Positions 8,286 to 16,724 of a stretch of 64,000 nt of DNA are shown here, in pieces (position 1 is the stretch's first letter; each line of letters begins with the position of its first letter). The notes beneath the pieces were generated by a model. It did no database searches and was not told where the DNA came from. It was given only the letters and a program-made list of their open reading frames with translations. The DNA is taken from the NCBI RefSeq assembly GCF_003634105.1, contig NZ_RBIQ01000011.1:62001-126000 (forward strand), in the 5' to 3' direction. The translations under genes and the position numbers were made by a program. The stretch comes from Maribacter vaceletii (GTDB lineage Bacteria > Bacteroidota > Bacteroidia > Flavobacteriales > Flavobacteriaceae).

Positions 8286-8549
8286 ATGATTGCTGATCAA
8301 TTGATTTTAGATAAAAAAGCCACGAAAAGTAAGTATGAAGACGACAAGAAGTCTGAAAAACCTATTCGTAGTGTTGCAAAGGCATTAAGCTGGAGAGTAA
8401 TAGGTACACTAGATACTTTGGTGGTGTCTTATATATTAACTGGTGAAATGGCAGTGGCTGCATCAATAGCCTCTGTAGATTTTTTAACTAAGATGGTTTT
8501 GTATTTTTTCCATGAGCGTATTTGGAATGGTATAAAATGGGGTAAATAA
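8286..8549 (+). CDS. DUF2061 membrane protein
   Basis: 87-residue protein. Residues about 26-85 match DUF2061: SVAKALSWRVIGTLDTLVVSYILTG then IASVDFLTKMVLYFFHERIW, two membrane segments with a conserved Arg and the terminal HERIW. Function is unknown. It is the first gene of the sulfate assimilation operon, 11 bases before cysH and right behind the operators, so it is co-regulated with sulfate reduction. A role linked to sulfate or sulfite handling is a guess from position. Confidence 0.85.
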   Translation: MIADQLILDKKATKSKYEDDKKSEKPIRSVAKALSWRVIGTLDTLVVSYILTGEMAVAASIASVDFLTKMVLYFFHERIWNGIKWGK

Positions 8550-8560
8550 GATAAAGAGCG

Positions 8561-9184
8561 ATGAACTATACAGAAGAAAAAATTGCAGATTGGAATAAAA
8601 AGTTTGAGAAATCTTCTCCTGCTGAAATAATAGAGTGGGCACTACAACAAACTACAAATGCTGTTGTGACTACAAATTTTAGGCCATACGAAGTAAATAT
8701 TTTACATGCAGTTACTGCAGTAAATAAAGATATTAAAGTTATTTGGTGCGATACTGGTTATAATACCCCTAATACCTATAGACACGCAGAAGAGTTAATT
8801 GGGAAATTAGAATTAAATATTCATTTATATGTTCCTAAGCAAACTTCTTCTCATAGAGATGTAGTTATGGGAATCCCAGGAATAGAGGATCCAAACCATG
8901 CAATTTTTACAGAACAGGTAAAATTAGAACCCTTTGGTAGAGCAATGGCAGAGCATAAGCCAGAAGTTTGGTTTACAAACCTTAGAAAGGGGCAAACTGC
9001 TTTACGAAATAGTCTAGATATTTTTAGCGTAAGTAAAGATGGTGTCTTAAAAGTTAGTCCTTTTTACCACTGGGAAGATGCACAATTAGATGCTTATTTA
9101 GAAGAAAATAATTTACCAAATGAGCATAAATATTTTGACCCAACTAAGGTTCTAGAAAATAGAGAATGTGGGTTGCACACATAG
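8561..9184 (+). CDS. cysH: Phosphoadenylyl-sulfate / adenylyl-sulfate reductase (CysH)
   Basis: Cytosolic thiol-dependent reductase releasing sulfite from PAPS or APS. 207 residues: the VIWCDTGYNTPNTYRHAEEL segment (about 66-85), the WFTNLRKGQTALR substrate loop, and the C-terminal RECGLH with the catalytic cysteine. Only two cysteines exist in the chain, so the CC...CxxC ligand set of 4Fe-4S APS reductases is absent and the protein resembles the cluster-free PAPS type. However, no APS kinase gene accompanies it. Second gene of the operon, closely spaced after DUF2061. Confidence 0.88.
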   Translation: MNYTEEKIADWNKKFEKSSPAEIIEWALQQTTNAVVTTNFRPYEVNILHAVTAVNKDIKVIWCDTGYNTPNTYRHAEELIGKLELNIHLYVPKQTSSHRDVVMGIPGIEDPNHAIFTEQVKLEPFGRAMAEHKPEVWFTNLRKGQTALRNSLDIFSVSKDGVLKVSPFYHWEDAQLDAYLEENNLPNEHKYFDPTKVLENRECGLHT

Positions 9185-9231
9185 TATTTATAAATATATA
9201 AGGAGAAAATAAAAAGAATTAAAAAAATAAG

Positions 9232-10137
9232 ATGAGTACAAATACATCACATATAAATCCATTAGAAAACGAAGCCATCTATATCATGAGAGAAGTGGCT
9301 GCCCAGTTTGAAAAACCTGTGTTATTGTTTTCAGGAGGTAAAGATTCTATTACCCTAGTTCGTTTGGCACAAAAAGCATTTTGGCCTGCAAAAATTCCTT
9401 TTCCTTTAATGCATATAGATACAGGGCATAACTTCCCTGAAACTATAGAATTTAGAGATAGGTTAGCAAAAGAACTTGGTGTAGAACTTATTGTTCGTAA
9501 TGTACAAGACTCTATTGATGCTGGTAAAGTAAAAGAAGAATCTGGTAGATATGCTAGTAGAAATTCTTTGCAAACCACAACATTATTAGATGCTATTGAA
9601 GAGTTTAAGTTCGATGCTTGTATTGGTGGTGCCCGTAGAGATGAAGAAAAAGCAAGAGCAAAAGAACGTATTTTTTCTGTACGTGATGATTTTGGTCAGT
9701 GGGATGAAAAAAGCCAACGTCCAGAATTGTTTGATATGTTAAATGGAGATATAGAATTAGGACAAAATGTTCGTGTATTCCCAATATCTAACTGGACAGA
9801 ATTAGATGTTTGGTCATATATTCAGAAGGAAGAAATTGAAATTCCGTCTATATATTTTGCGCACAAGCGTAAAACATTTGTTAGAGATGGTATGATCTGG
9901 TCTGCAGAAGATGATATAGTTTTCCGTGATGCAGAAGAAGTGGTAGAAGAGCGTTTAGTGCGTTTCCGTACCGTTGGGGATATGTCTTGTACAGCCGCTG
10001 TGCTTTCAGATGCAGTTAGTATAGATAAAGTTGTAAGCGAAATTAGAGACTCTAGTATTTCTGAAAGAGGTGCTCGTATAGATGATAAACGTTCCGAAGC
10101 AGCAATGGAGAAACGTAAACAACAAGGATACTTTTAA
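9232..10137 (+). CDS. cysD: Sulfate adenylyltransferase subunit 2 (CysD)
   Basis: Catalytic ATP sulfurylase subunit that forms APS from ATP and sulfate, working with the GTPase CysN. 301 residues, the standard length. The PP-loop SGGKDS is at residues 34-39, followed by MHIDTGHNFPET; the C-terminus ends in the family motif KRKQQGYF. Downstream cysN starts 113 bases later, an unusually long gap within this operon that holds hairpin and spacer-repeat sequence. Confidence 0.95.
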   Translation: MSTNTSHINPLENEAIYIMREVAAQFEKPVLLFSGGKDSITLVRLAQKAFWPAKIPFPLMHIDTGHNFPETIEFRDRLAKELGVELIVRNVQDSIDAGKVKEESGRYASRNSLQTTTLLDAIEEFKFDACIGGARRDEEKARAKERIFSVRDDFGQWDEKSQRPELFDMLNGDIELGQNVRVFPISNWTELDVWSYIQKEEIEIPSIYFAHKRKTFVRDGMIWSAEDDIVFRDAEEVVEERLVRFRTVGDMSCTAAVLSDAVSIDKVVSEIRDSSISERGARIDDKRSEAAMEKRKQQGYF

Positions 10138-10246
10138 AATTTTCTTTAGAAAATTTTGCCTTTAGCTTATGGCTCTTAGCCATTAGCAAACTTTAAAAAT
10201 AATATTTAAAAAGGCTAAATGCCAAAAGCAAATAGCCAACAGCTAA
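10136..10246. repeat. Hairpin plus TTAGC-type inverted repeat in the cysD-cysN gap
   Basis: AAAATTTTC (10136-10144) pairs perfectly with GAAAATTTT (10149-10157), starting at the cysD stop codon. Then an arm with TTAGCTTATGGC... (10162-10187) faces a loosely complementary arm GGCTAAATGCC...AACAGCTAA (10213-10246). Similar TTAGC-rich spacer sequence is found near 11555-11590 and 16612-16640. Function unknown; could tune cysD versus cysN message levels. Confidence 0.5.
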
Positions 10247-10250
10247 TAAA

Positions 10251-11498
10251 ATGGAAGTACTAAAAATAGCAACAGCAGGTAGTGTAGATGATGGTAAAAG
10301 CACCTTAATTGGTAGAATACTATACGATACAAAATCTCTTACAAGTGATAAGTTAGAAGCTATAGAAAAAACTAGTAAGCAAAAAGGATATGATTATTTA
10401 GATTTTTCTTTAGCAACAGATGGTTTGGTAGCAGAACGTGAGCAAGGTATTACAATAGACGTTGCACACATATATTTTTCAACAGCAAAGAAAAGTTACA
10501 TTATAGCAGATACTCCAGGCCACGTAGAATATACGCGTAACATGGTAACTGGTGCCTCTACATCACAAGCGGCAATTATTTTAATAGATGCTCGTAAGGG
10601 TGTTATTGAGCAAACCAATCGTCATTTTTTTATAAACAATTTACTTCGTGTAAAAGAAGTAGTTGTAGCTATTAATAAAATGGATTTAGTAGATTATTCT
10701 GAAGAAACATACAATGCTATTAAGGCAGATTTTTCTGAATTAATGGGAAAAAGAGATTATGAAAATCAGAATATTACATTTATACCCGTAAGTGCACTTA
10801 AAGGAGATAATGTAGTAAATAAGACAAGTGCTATGCCTTGGTATAACGGTGAAACTATCTTAGAGCATTTAGAAGGTTTAGATTTAGCTGCCGTTTCAAA
10901 TGTAGGAACACCACGTTTTCCTGTACAATATGTAGTGCGCCCTAAGACAGAAGAATTTCATGATTTTAGAGGCTTTGCAGGTAAAGTTTATGGTGGCGAG
11001 TTAAATGTTGGGGATGCTGTTGTTGCATTACCATCACAAACAAAATCTAAGATTAAAGAAATTTATGCTTACGATAAAAAATACCAGACTGCATCAAGAC
11101 GCTCATCGGTAACTATTACGCTAGAAGATGAGATAAATGTTAGTAGAGGAGATATGATTGTTAAAGAAGGAGATTTACCTACTATTGATAAGCAATTTAC
11201 TGCTACAATTGCTTGGATGGATTCGAATCAACTTACCTCTGGTGCTAAATATGTAATACAGCATGGAGTAAATAAAGTTTTAGCCAAAGTAGATAAAATT
11301 CATCATAAAATTAATCCAGATTATTCCGGGATAGTAGAAGGGGTAGATGGTTTAGGAATGAATGATATTGCTAAGGTTACTTTTAAATTAAATAAGCCAA
11401 TTTTCTTTGATGCTTTTAAAAATCATAGAACAAATGGTTCTTTTATAGTGATAGATACTAAGAATAATAATACAGTAGGCGCTGGATTTATCCAATAG
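10251..11498 (+). CDS. cysN: Sulfate adenylyltransferase subunit 1, GTPase (CysN)
   Basis: GTPase partner of CysD, related to EF-Tu; GTP hydrolysis drives APS formation. 415 residues with G1 GSVDDGKS (10-17), G3 DTPGH (87-91) and G4 NKMD (142-145), followed by beta-barrel domains. The chain stops after the barrels: there is no C-terminal APS kinase (CysC) domain as seen in CysNC fusions, and it is shorter than the roughly 475-residue E. coli protein. Start ATG 10251; the next gene begins 97 bases downstream after spacer-like AT-rich DNA. Confidence 0.94.
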   Translation: MEVLKIATAGSVDDGKSTLIGRILYDTKSLTSDKLEAIEKTSKQKGYDYLDFSLATDGLVAEREQGITIDVAHIYFSTAKKSYIIADTPGHVEYTRNMVTGASTSQAAIILIDARKGVIEQTNRHFFINNLLRVKEVVVAINKMDLVDYSEETYNAIKADFSELMGKRDYENQNITFIPVSALKGDNVVNKTSAMPWYNGETILEHLEGLDLAAVSNVGTPRFPVQYVVRPKTEEFHDFRGFAGKVYGGELNVGDAVVALPSQTKSKIKEIYAYDKKYQTASRRSSVTITLEDEINVSRGDMIVKEGDLPTIDKQFTATIAWMDSNQLTSGAKYVIQHGVNKVLAKVDKIHHKINPDYSGIVEGVDGLGMNDIAKVTFKLNKPIFFDAFKNHRTNGSFIVIDTKNNNTVGAGFIQ

Positions 11499-11595
11499 TT
11501 ATAGCGTATTAAAAAATAAAAAATAGTAGTAAGCCATAGTAAATAAGAGTAAGTATTCTCAATACTAAATGCTAACTATTTAATACTAGAAGAGT

Positions 11596-13686
11596 ATGCA
11601 AAGTTTTAGAACAGAAATAGAGAATCCAATTGTAGAAAAAGATATTATCGATTTAGCAAATAAAATTGATATGTTCCACAATGGAAAAATTGATGAAGAA
11701 AAATTTAGAAGTCTTCGTTTAGCTCGTGGGGTTTACGGTCAGCGTCAAGAAGGCGTACAAATGATACGTATAAAATTACCTTATGGTAAAGTTTCCTCTG
11801 AGCAATTAAGAAGAATATGTGATGTTTCTGAAGAATATTCTAGAGGTCGTTTGCATATTACTACACGTCAAGATATTCAAATTCACTATGTAGATTTAGA
11901 TAGAACTCCAGAATTATGGGCAGAGCTAGAAAAATCGGACATTACTTTGCGTGAAGCTTGTGGTAACACGGTACGTAATGTAACAGCAAGTGAAACAGCA
12001 GGTATAGATGTAGAGGAACCTTTTGATGTTTCTCCTTATGCACATGCTTTATTTGAGTATTTCTTAAGAAACCCAATTAGTCAAGAATTGGGAAGAAAAT
12101 TTAAAGTTTCATTCTCTTCTAGTGATGCAGATACAGGACTTTCTTATATGCACGATTTAGGTTTTATAGCTAAAATAGAAAACGGAGTAAGAGGTTTTAA
12201 AGTAATGCTTGGTGGTGGCTTAGGTTCACAACCTCGTCATGCAGATGAGTTGTATTCTTTTTTGCCTACAGATAAAATAATTCCATTAATGGAAGGTGTT
12301 GTTCGTGTTTTTGATAGATACGGAGAGCGTAAGAGTAGAGCAAAAGCACGTTTAAAATTCTTATTAAAAGATTTAGGACTAGATGGTTTTAAAGCTTTGT
12401 TGGAAGAAGAACAAATTGCTGTGCCAATAAAATCTTTCCCTATTGATGCAGAGGCATATCCAAAACCACAAATTGCTGAGGTTGCGGTACCAAATGTAAC
12501 TATTGAAGACCAGAAAGCTTTCAATGCTTGGAAGGCTATAAATGTAATTCCTCAAAAACAAGAAGGGTATGTTGCAATTGGAGTAAAAGTTTTATTAGGA
12601 GATTTTTACCTTAAAGAAGCTCGTGCATTAGCAGATTTAGTTCAAAAATATGCTGCAGATGAAATTAGATTAAGTTTGCGTCAAAACATACTAATCCCTT
12701 ACGTTAAAGAAGAGTTGCTTCCTTTCTTTTATGCCGAGTTAAGTAAATTAGGATTTACAGAAGTTGGGTATGACAAGGCGATAGATATTACTGCATGTCC
12801 GGGTACAGATACTTGTAATTTAGGTATAGCAAGTAGTACAGGTATTGCAGAAGAGTTAGAAAGAATAATGAAAATTGAATATCCAGATTATATTAATAAT
12901 CCAGATGTGGTTATTAAAATTAGTGGATGTATGAATGCTTGTGGACAACACAATATGGCAAATATTGGTTTCCAAGGAATGTCTGTTCGTACAAAAGATA
13001 AATTAGTAGCACCTGCATTACAAGTTTTGTTAGGTGGTGGTAATATTGGAAATGGAGAGGGTAGATTTGCGGATAAAGTGGTAAAAATACCAAGTAAAAG
13101 AGGGCCAGAAGCATTGCGTTTAATCTTAAATGATTTTGATGCAAATGGTAATGGAGCATCTTTCCCAGAGTACTATGCAGAAAAAGGAGAACACTATTTT
13201 TATGATTTCTTAAAAGATTTAACTGCAGTAGATAATTTAACTGCAGATGATTTTATAGATTGGGGAAATTCCGAAGAATATGTAAAAGCAATTGGTGTTG
13301 GTGAATGTGCTGGTGTAGTTATAGATTTAATTGCAACTTTATTATTTGAGAGTGAAGAAAAAATAGAAACAGCAGAAGCTACTTTTACAGAGGGTAAATG
13401 GGCAGCTAGTATTTATCACTCTTATTCTTCTATGGTTAATACGGCAAAAGCAATATTAACGGCAGAAAATGTAAAAACAAATACACACGCTGCAATTATT
13501 AAAGATTTTGATGAAAAATTTGTTTCAAATAATAGAATATCTTTGAATACTGGTTTTGAAGAGTTTATTTTACAGATTAATAAAAAAGAGCCAACAGAAG
13601 AATTTGCTAAAAACTATTTAAAAGACACAAAAGAGTTTTTAAATAAAGTGCAAGCTTTTAGAGAAGCAGATTTAGCTAATGCGTAA
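11596..13686 (+). CDS. sir: Ferredoxin-type sulfite reductase (siroheme) with C-terminal HEPN-like domain
   Basis: Reduces sulfite to sulfide by six electrons. 696 residues, about 110 longer than ordinary ferredoxin-type enzymes. Two ferrodoxin-like and two siroheme/4Fe-4S repeats: GRLHITTRQDIQIHYVDL (about 85-102), cluster ligands C401 and C407 (CPGTDTC) and C445 and C449 (CMNAC, siroheme bridging). From about residue 600 there is a helical tail (SIYHSYSSMVNTAKAIL, then THAAIIKDFDEKF) resembling a HEPN fold without the RxxxxH RNase motif. Nitrite reductase activity is the main alternative, but the cysDN/cysH context argues for sulfite. Overlaps cobA by eight bases, so the siroheme methyltransferase is translationally linked to the enzyme that needs it. 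Confidence 0.88.
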   Translation: MQSFRTEIENPIVEKDIIDLANKIDMFHNGKIDEEKFRSLRLARGVYGQRQEGVQMIRIKLPYGKVSSEQLRRICDVSEEYSRGRLHITTRQDIQIHYVDLDRTPELWAELEKSDITLREACGNTVRNVTASETAGIDVEEPFDVSPYAHALFEYFLRNPISQELGRKFKVSFSSSDADTGLSYMHDLGFIAKIENGVRGFKVMLGGGLGSQPRHADELYSFLPTDKIIPLMEGVVRVFDRYGERKSRAKARLKFLLKDLGLDGFKALLEEEQIAVPIKSFPIDAEAYPKPQIAEVAVPNVTIEDQKAFNAWKAINVIPQKQEGYVAIGVKVLLGDFYLKEARALADLVQKYAADEIRLSLRQNILIPYVKEELLPFFYAELSKLGFTEVGYDKAIDITACPGTDTCNLGIASSTGIAEELERIMKIEYPDYINNPDVVIKISGCMNACGQHNMANIGFQGMSVRTKDKLVAPALQVLLGGGNIGNGEGRFADKVVKIPSKRGPEALRLILNDFDANGNGASFPEYYAEKGEHYFYDFLKDLTAVDNLTADDFIDWGNSEEYVKAIGVGECAGVVIDLIATLLFESEEKIETAEATFTEGKWAASIYHSYSSMVNTAKAILTAENVKTNTHAAIIKDFDEKFVSNNRISLNTGFEEFILQINKKEPTEEFAKNYLKDTKEFLNKVQAFREADLANA

Positions 13687-14473
13687 TTTTATGAAAGACA
13701 TAAAGCAACATATAAACAATAGAGAAGGTTTGCTTACGGTAATAGGAGCGGGTCCTGGAGATCCAGATTTAATTACAGTAAAAGCTATTAAAGCATTACA
13801 ATCTGCAGATGTTGTTTTGTACGATGCTTTAGTAAATCCTGTGTTGCTAGATTATGCAGAAAATGCAGAACTTATTTTTGTAGGAAAAAGAAAAGGTTGT
13901 TACGCATATCAGCAAGAACAAATAAATGAATTAATTGTTAGTCGTGGTAAAACACAACATGTGGTTCGTTTAAAAGGGGGAGACCCATTTGTTTTTGGTC
14001 GTGGAGCAGAAGAAATGGAATATGCTGCAGCTTATGGTATAAATGTGGCAATGGTTCCGGGAATATCATCATCGGTAGCTGTACCAGCATCTCAAAATAT
14101 ACCAGTTACTAAGAGAGGTTCAGCAGAAAGTTTTTGGGTAATAACAGGGACTACAAAAGAGCATAAATTATCTTCAGATGTTGCTTTAGCAGCAAAATCT
14201 AATGCAACGGTTATTGTTTTAATGGGTATGAGTAAATTGGCAGAAATTGTTACTCTTTTTAAGAAAGAAGATAAGACAAATTTACCAATTGCCATAATAC
14301 AAAATGGTACACGTACTAATGAACAGGTAGCAGTTGCAACTATAGGAACAATAGTAACGCAAGTAGAAGAAAAAGGATTAGCAAATCCGGCAATAATAAT
14401 AATAGGAGAAGTTGTAAAACATAGAGCAACTTTAAAGGAAGCAATAAATAAGTATAGTAAAGAATTAAGTTAG
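13679..14473 (+). CDS. cobA: Uroporphyrinogen-III C-methyltransferase (siroheme synthesis)
   Basis: SAM-dependent methyltransferase converting uroporphyrinogen III to precorrin-2, the first step toward siroheme for the adjacent sulfite reductase. 264 residues: TVIGAGPGDPDLITVKA near 19-35, KGGDPFVFGRGAEE near 99-112, and MVPGISSSVAVPA near 125-137 are the SUMT motifs. It is the methyltransferase alone: the CysG dehydrogenase/ferrochelatase part is not in the window. ATG 13679 overlaps the sir stop; ATG 13691 (MKDIKQH) is an equally sensible start. Confidence 0.93.
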   Translation: MRNFMKDIKQHINNREGLLTVIGAGPGDPDLITVKAIKALQSADVVLYDALVNPVLLDYAENAELIFVGKRKGCYAYQQEQINELIVSRGKTQHVVRLKGGDPFVFGRGAEEMEYAAAYGINVAMVPGISSSVAVPASQNIPVTKRGSAESFWVITGTTKEHKLSSDVALAAKSNATVIVLMGMSKLAEIVTLFKKEDKTNLPIAIIQNGTRTNEQVAVATIGTIVTQVEEKGLANPAIIIIGEVVKHRATLKEAINKYSKELS

Positions 14474-14479
14474 ATTAAA

Positions 14480-15541
14480 ATGATAGAGACAGATATATTA
14501 ATAATTGGCGCGGGACCAACAGGTTTGTTTACCGTATTTGAAGCGGGATTATTAAAATTAAAATGCCATTTAATAGATGCACTCCCGCAAACAGGAGGGC
14601 AGTGTTCGGAAATATACCCAAAGAAACCAATTTACGATATTCCAGCTTTTCCAGAAATTTTAGCAGGAACATTAGTAGATAATTTAATGGAGCAAATAAA
14701 ACCTTTTGAAGCTGGTTATACTTTAGGAGAGCGTGCAGAAACTTTAGATAAGCAAGAAGATGGTTCTTTTATTGTTACAACAAACAAAGGAACAAAACAC
14801 CATGCACCTGTAGTAGTTATTGCAGGAGGTTTGGGGTCTTTTGAACCAAGAAAACCACCTTTAGAAAACATAGTAAACTTTGAAGATAAAGGAGTTGCCT
14901 ATATAATTAAAGACCCAGAAGTTTATCGTGATAAAAAAGTGGTAATAGCTGGTGGAGGAGATTCTGCATTAGATTGGTCTATTTTCCTTGCAGATGTAGC
15001 TTCAGAAGTATCTTTAGTACATAGAAGAAACGAATTCCGTGGTGCGTTAGATTCTGTAGAAAAAGCAGCAGAATTAGCGAAATTAGGTAAGATTAAATTA
15101 TTTACAGAGGCTGAGGTAAAAGGATTAAACGGGGATGATAAATTAGAATCTGTTCTTATTAAGCATAAAGATGCCGATAAAGAGGATACTATTTTAGAAG
15201 TAGATAATTTTATTCCTTTATTTGGTTTGTCTCCAAAATTAGGACCTATAGGAGATTGGGGCTTAGAAATAGAGAAAAATGCAATTAAGGTAAATAACGC
15301 TAAAGATTACCAAACTAACATTCCGGGTGTTTTTGCTATTGGGGATGTTAATACCTATGAAGGAAAATTAAAACTTATTCTTTCTGGTTTTCATGAAGCA
15401 GCAGTTATGTGTCAGTATGCATATCAAATTATAAATCCTAATAAACGCTTTGTTATGAAGTATACTACGGTGGGTGGTGTAGAAGGTTTTGATGGAAGTA
15501 AAAAAGAAGCTAAAAAAGAAGTTGTACAAAGTATAGCTTAA
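14480..15541 (+). CDS. Ferredoxin--NADP(+) reductase, thioredoxin-reductase-like (YumC type)
   Basis: FAD/NAD(P) flavoprotein of 353 residues. N-terminal FAD motif GAGPTG (10-15), GGQCSEIYP (about 41-49), a central NADPH motif GGGDSALDW (about 157-165) and the C-terminal AIGDVNTYEGKLKLILSGFHEA. It lacks the redox CxxC of thioredoxin reductase, which together with the QCSEIYPKKPIYDIPAF segment points to the type-2 ferredoxin reductase subgroup. Last gene of the sulfate operon, six bases after cobA and just before a terminator. Inferred role: feeding NADPH electrons through ferredoxin to sulfite reductase. Confidence 0.87.
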   Translation: MIETDILIIGAGPTGLFTVFEAGLLKLKCHLIDALPQTGGQCSEIYPKKPIYDIPAFPEILAGTLVDNLMEQIKPFEAGYTLGERAETLDKQEDGSFIVTTNKGTKHHAPVVVIAGGLGSFEPRKPPLENIVNFEDKGVAYIIKDPEVYRDKKVVIAGGGDSALDWSIFLADVASEVSLVHRRNEFRGALDSVEKAAELAKLGKIKLFTEAEVKGLNGDDKLESVLIKHKDADKEDTILEVDNFIPLFGLSPKLGPIGDWGLEIEKNAIKVNNAKDYQTNIPGVFAIGDVNTYEGKLKLILSGFHEAAVMCQYAYQIINPNKRFVMKYTTVGGVEGFDGSKKEAKKEVVQSIA

Positions 15542-15566
15542 GAAAAGTTTATTTTAATTAGTCAGG

Positions 15567-15603
15567 AAAACCTCCTTTATCTTTATAGATTGGGAGGTTT
15601 TTT
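15567..15603 (+). terminator. Terminator of the sulfate assimilation operon
   Basis: AAAACCTCC (15567-15575) and GGAGGTTTT (15593 onward) form the stem, followed by a T-run. Confidence 0.88.
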
Positions 15604-15691
15604 ATTAGTAAAAGACTGGAGTTAGAGTAATTTTTTTATTTTTAATACGTTTTAGAAATTCAATAATTAACAATAACCTAAAAATAAAAGT

Positions 15692-16060
15692 ATGGAATGG
15701 TTTACAATGGTACTTAAAAAGTACGCAGAATTTAAGGGAAGATCTAGAAGAAAAGAATACTGGATGTTCTATTTGTTTAGCACAATTATTAGTGTAGTAT
15801 TAAGTATTGTAGATGCATCTGTTTTAGGCTTAGAAGGCTTTGGAATAAACACTTTGTATAGTTTAGGTGTATTAGTGCCAACAATAGCTGTAGGTGTAAG
15901 AAGAATGCATGATGTAGGTAAGAGTGGTTGGTTTTTGTTAATACCATTTTACAACTTATACTTGTTATGTACCAACGGAGATGAAGGAACAAATGAATAT
16001 GGTCCAGATCCTAAAAATCCAGATAATGAGCTTAATGAAATAGGAGTTTCAGAAGCTTAA
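15692..16060 (+). CDS. DUF805 inner membrane protein (first copy)
   Basis: 122 residues with the DUF805 signature: MEWFTMVLKKYAEFKGRSRRKEYWMFYLF at the N-terminus and VGVRRMHDVGKSGWFLL followed by CTNGDEGTNEYGPDPK at the C-terminus. Three to four membrane segments; the charged RSRRKEYW and RRMHD motifs face the cytosol by the positive-inside rule. Family function is unknown. Closely related to the next gene; the pair is a tandem duplication separated by a perfect hairpin. Confidence 0.88.
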   Translation: MEWFTMVLKKYAEFKGRSRRKEYWMFYLFSTIISVVLSIVDASVLGLEGFGINTLYSLGVLVPTIAVGVRRMHDVGKSGWFLLIPFYNLYLLCTNGDEGTNEYGPDPKNPDNELNEIGVSEA

Positions 16061-16077
16061 TTTAATAATAATTTTAT

Positions 16078-16117
16078 AAAAAGAGATAAAACGTAACCTA
16101 CGTTTTATCTCTTTTTT
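16078..16117 (+). terminator. Perfect hairpin with T-run between the DUF805 copies
   Basis: An 18-base arm (16078-16095, AAAAAGAGATAAAACGTA) is exactly complementary to 16099-16116 around a three-base ACC loop, followed by T-run. A strong intrinsic terminator, so the second copy is probably expressed separately or only by read-through. Confidence 0.85.
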
Positions 16118-16141
16118 TATTTCAATTAAAAGAAATAAGAT

Positions 16142-16540
16142 ATGAAGTGGTATATAAAAGCAATGAAGCAGTATGCAGATTTTTCTGGAAGATCCAGGAG
16201 AAAAGAATATTGGATGTTTAATCTTTTTAATGCAATTATTATAATTAGTATTGTAGGTGTAATAGCTTTATTAGGAATAGAGGATTATGCAGTTATGATT
16301 CCAGTAGGTTTGTATATGTTGGCAATTGTGATACCTTCATTAGCATTAACAGTAAGAAGGTTACATGATCAAGGTAAAAGTGGTTGGTATATGTTTGTGC
16401 GTTGTATTCCTTTTATTGGTGGAATTTGGTTTTTGGTTTTAATGTGTACAGATGGGGAAAATAACGCTAACCAATACGGATTAAACCCTAAGAAACCTGT
16501 AGATAATGAGATTAATGATATTGGAATTTCTGAAGTGTAA
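16142..16540 (+). CDS. DUF805 inner membrane protein (second copy)
   Basis: 132 residues; same signature as the preceding gene (MKQYADFSGRSRRKEYWMFNLF, LTVRRLHDQGKSGWYMF, CTDGENNANQYGLNPK) and an almost identical C-terminal end (DNEINDIGISEV versus DNELNEIGVSEA). Slightly longer membrane region. The paralogues share motifs but differ in the hydrophobic core, so the duplication is not recent. No function is known for the family. Confidence 0.88.
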   Translation: MKWYIKAMKQYADFSGRSRRKEYWMFNLFNAIIIISIVGVIALLGIEDYAVMIPVGLYMLAIVIPSLALTVRRLHDQGKSGWYMFVRCIPFIGGIWFLVLMCTDGENNANQYGLNPKKPVDNEINDIGISEV

Positions 16541-16724
16541 TCTTAAGATTCTAGTTTTAATTTGCCTCTTTTTTAAATCTAAAGTCTAAAAGTCGAATGT
16601 CCAAAGTTTTTTAGCCCTTAGCTCTTGGTTTTTAGTTCTTCGTAAATGGATTATAACTTTTTTTTTATAAACACGTGTTTTTGTTGTGATTTTATTTTTT
16701 CTTGCCATTAACCACATAGAAAAC

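Noticed and set aside
10251-11498. CysN-CysC fusion
   Set aside because: The chain ends after the EF-Tu-like barrels; no APS kinase P-loop is present.
12237-13159. Long minus-strand frames inside the sulfite reductase gene
   Set aside because: Shadow frames with low-complexity Leu/Tyr-rich translation opposite a clear, conserved coding sequence.
13396-13686. HEPN RNase toxin activity of the sulfite reductase tail
   Set aside because: The RxxxxH catalytic motif is absent.
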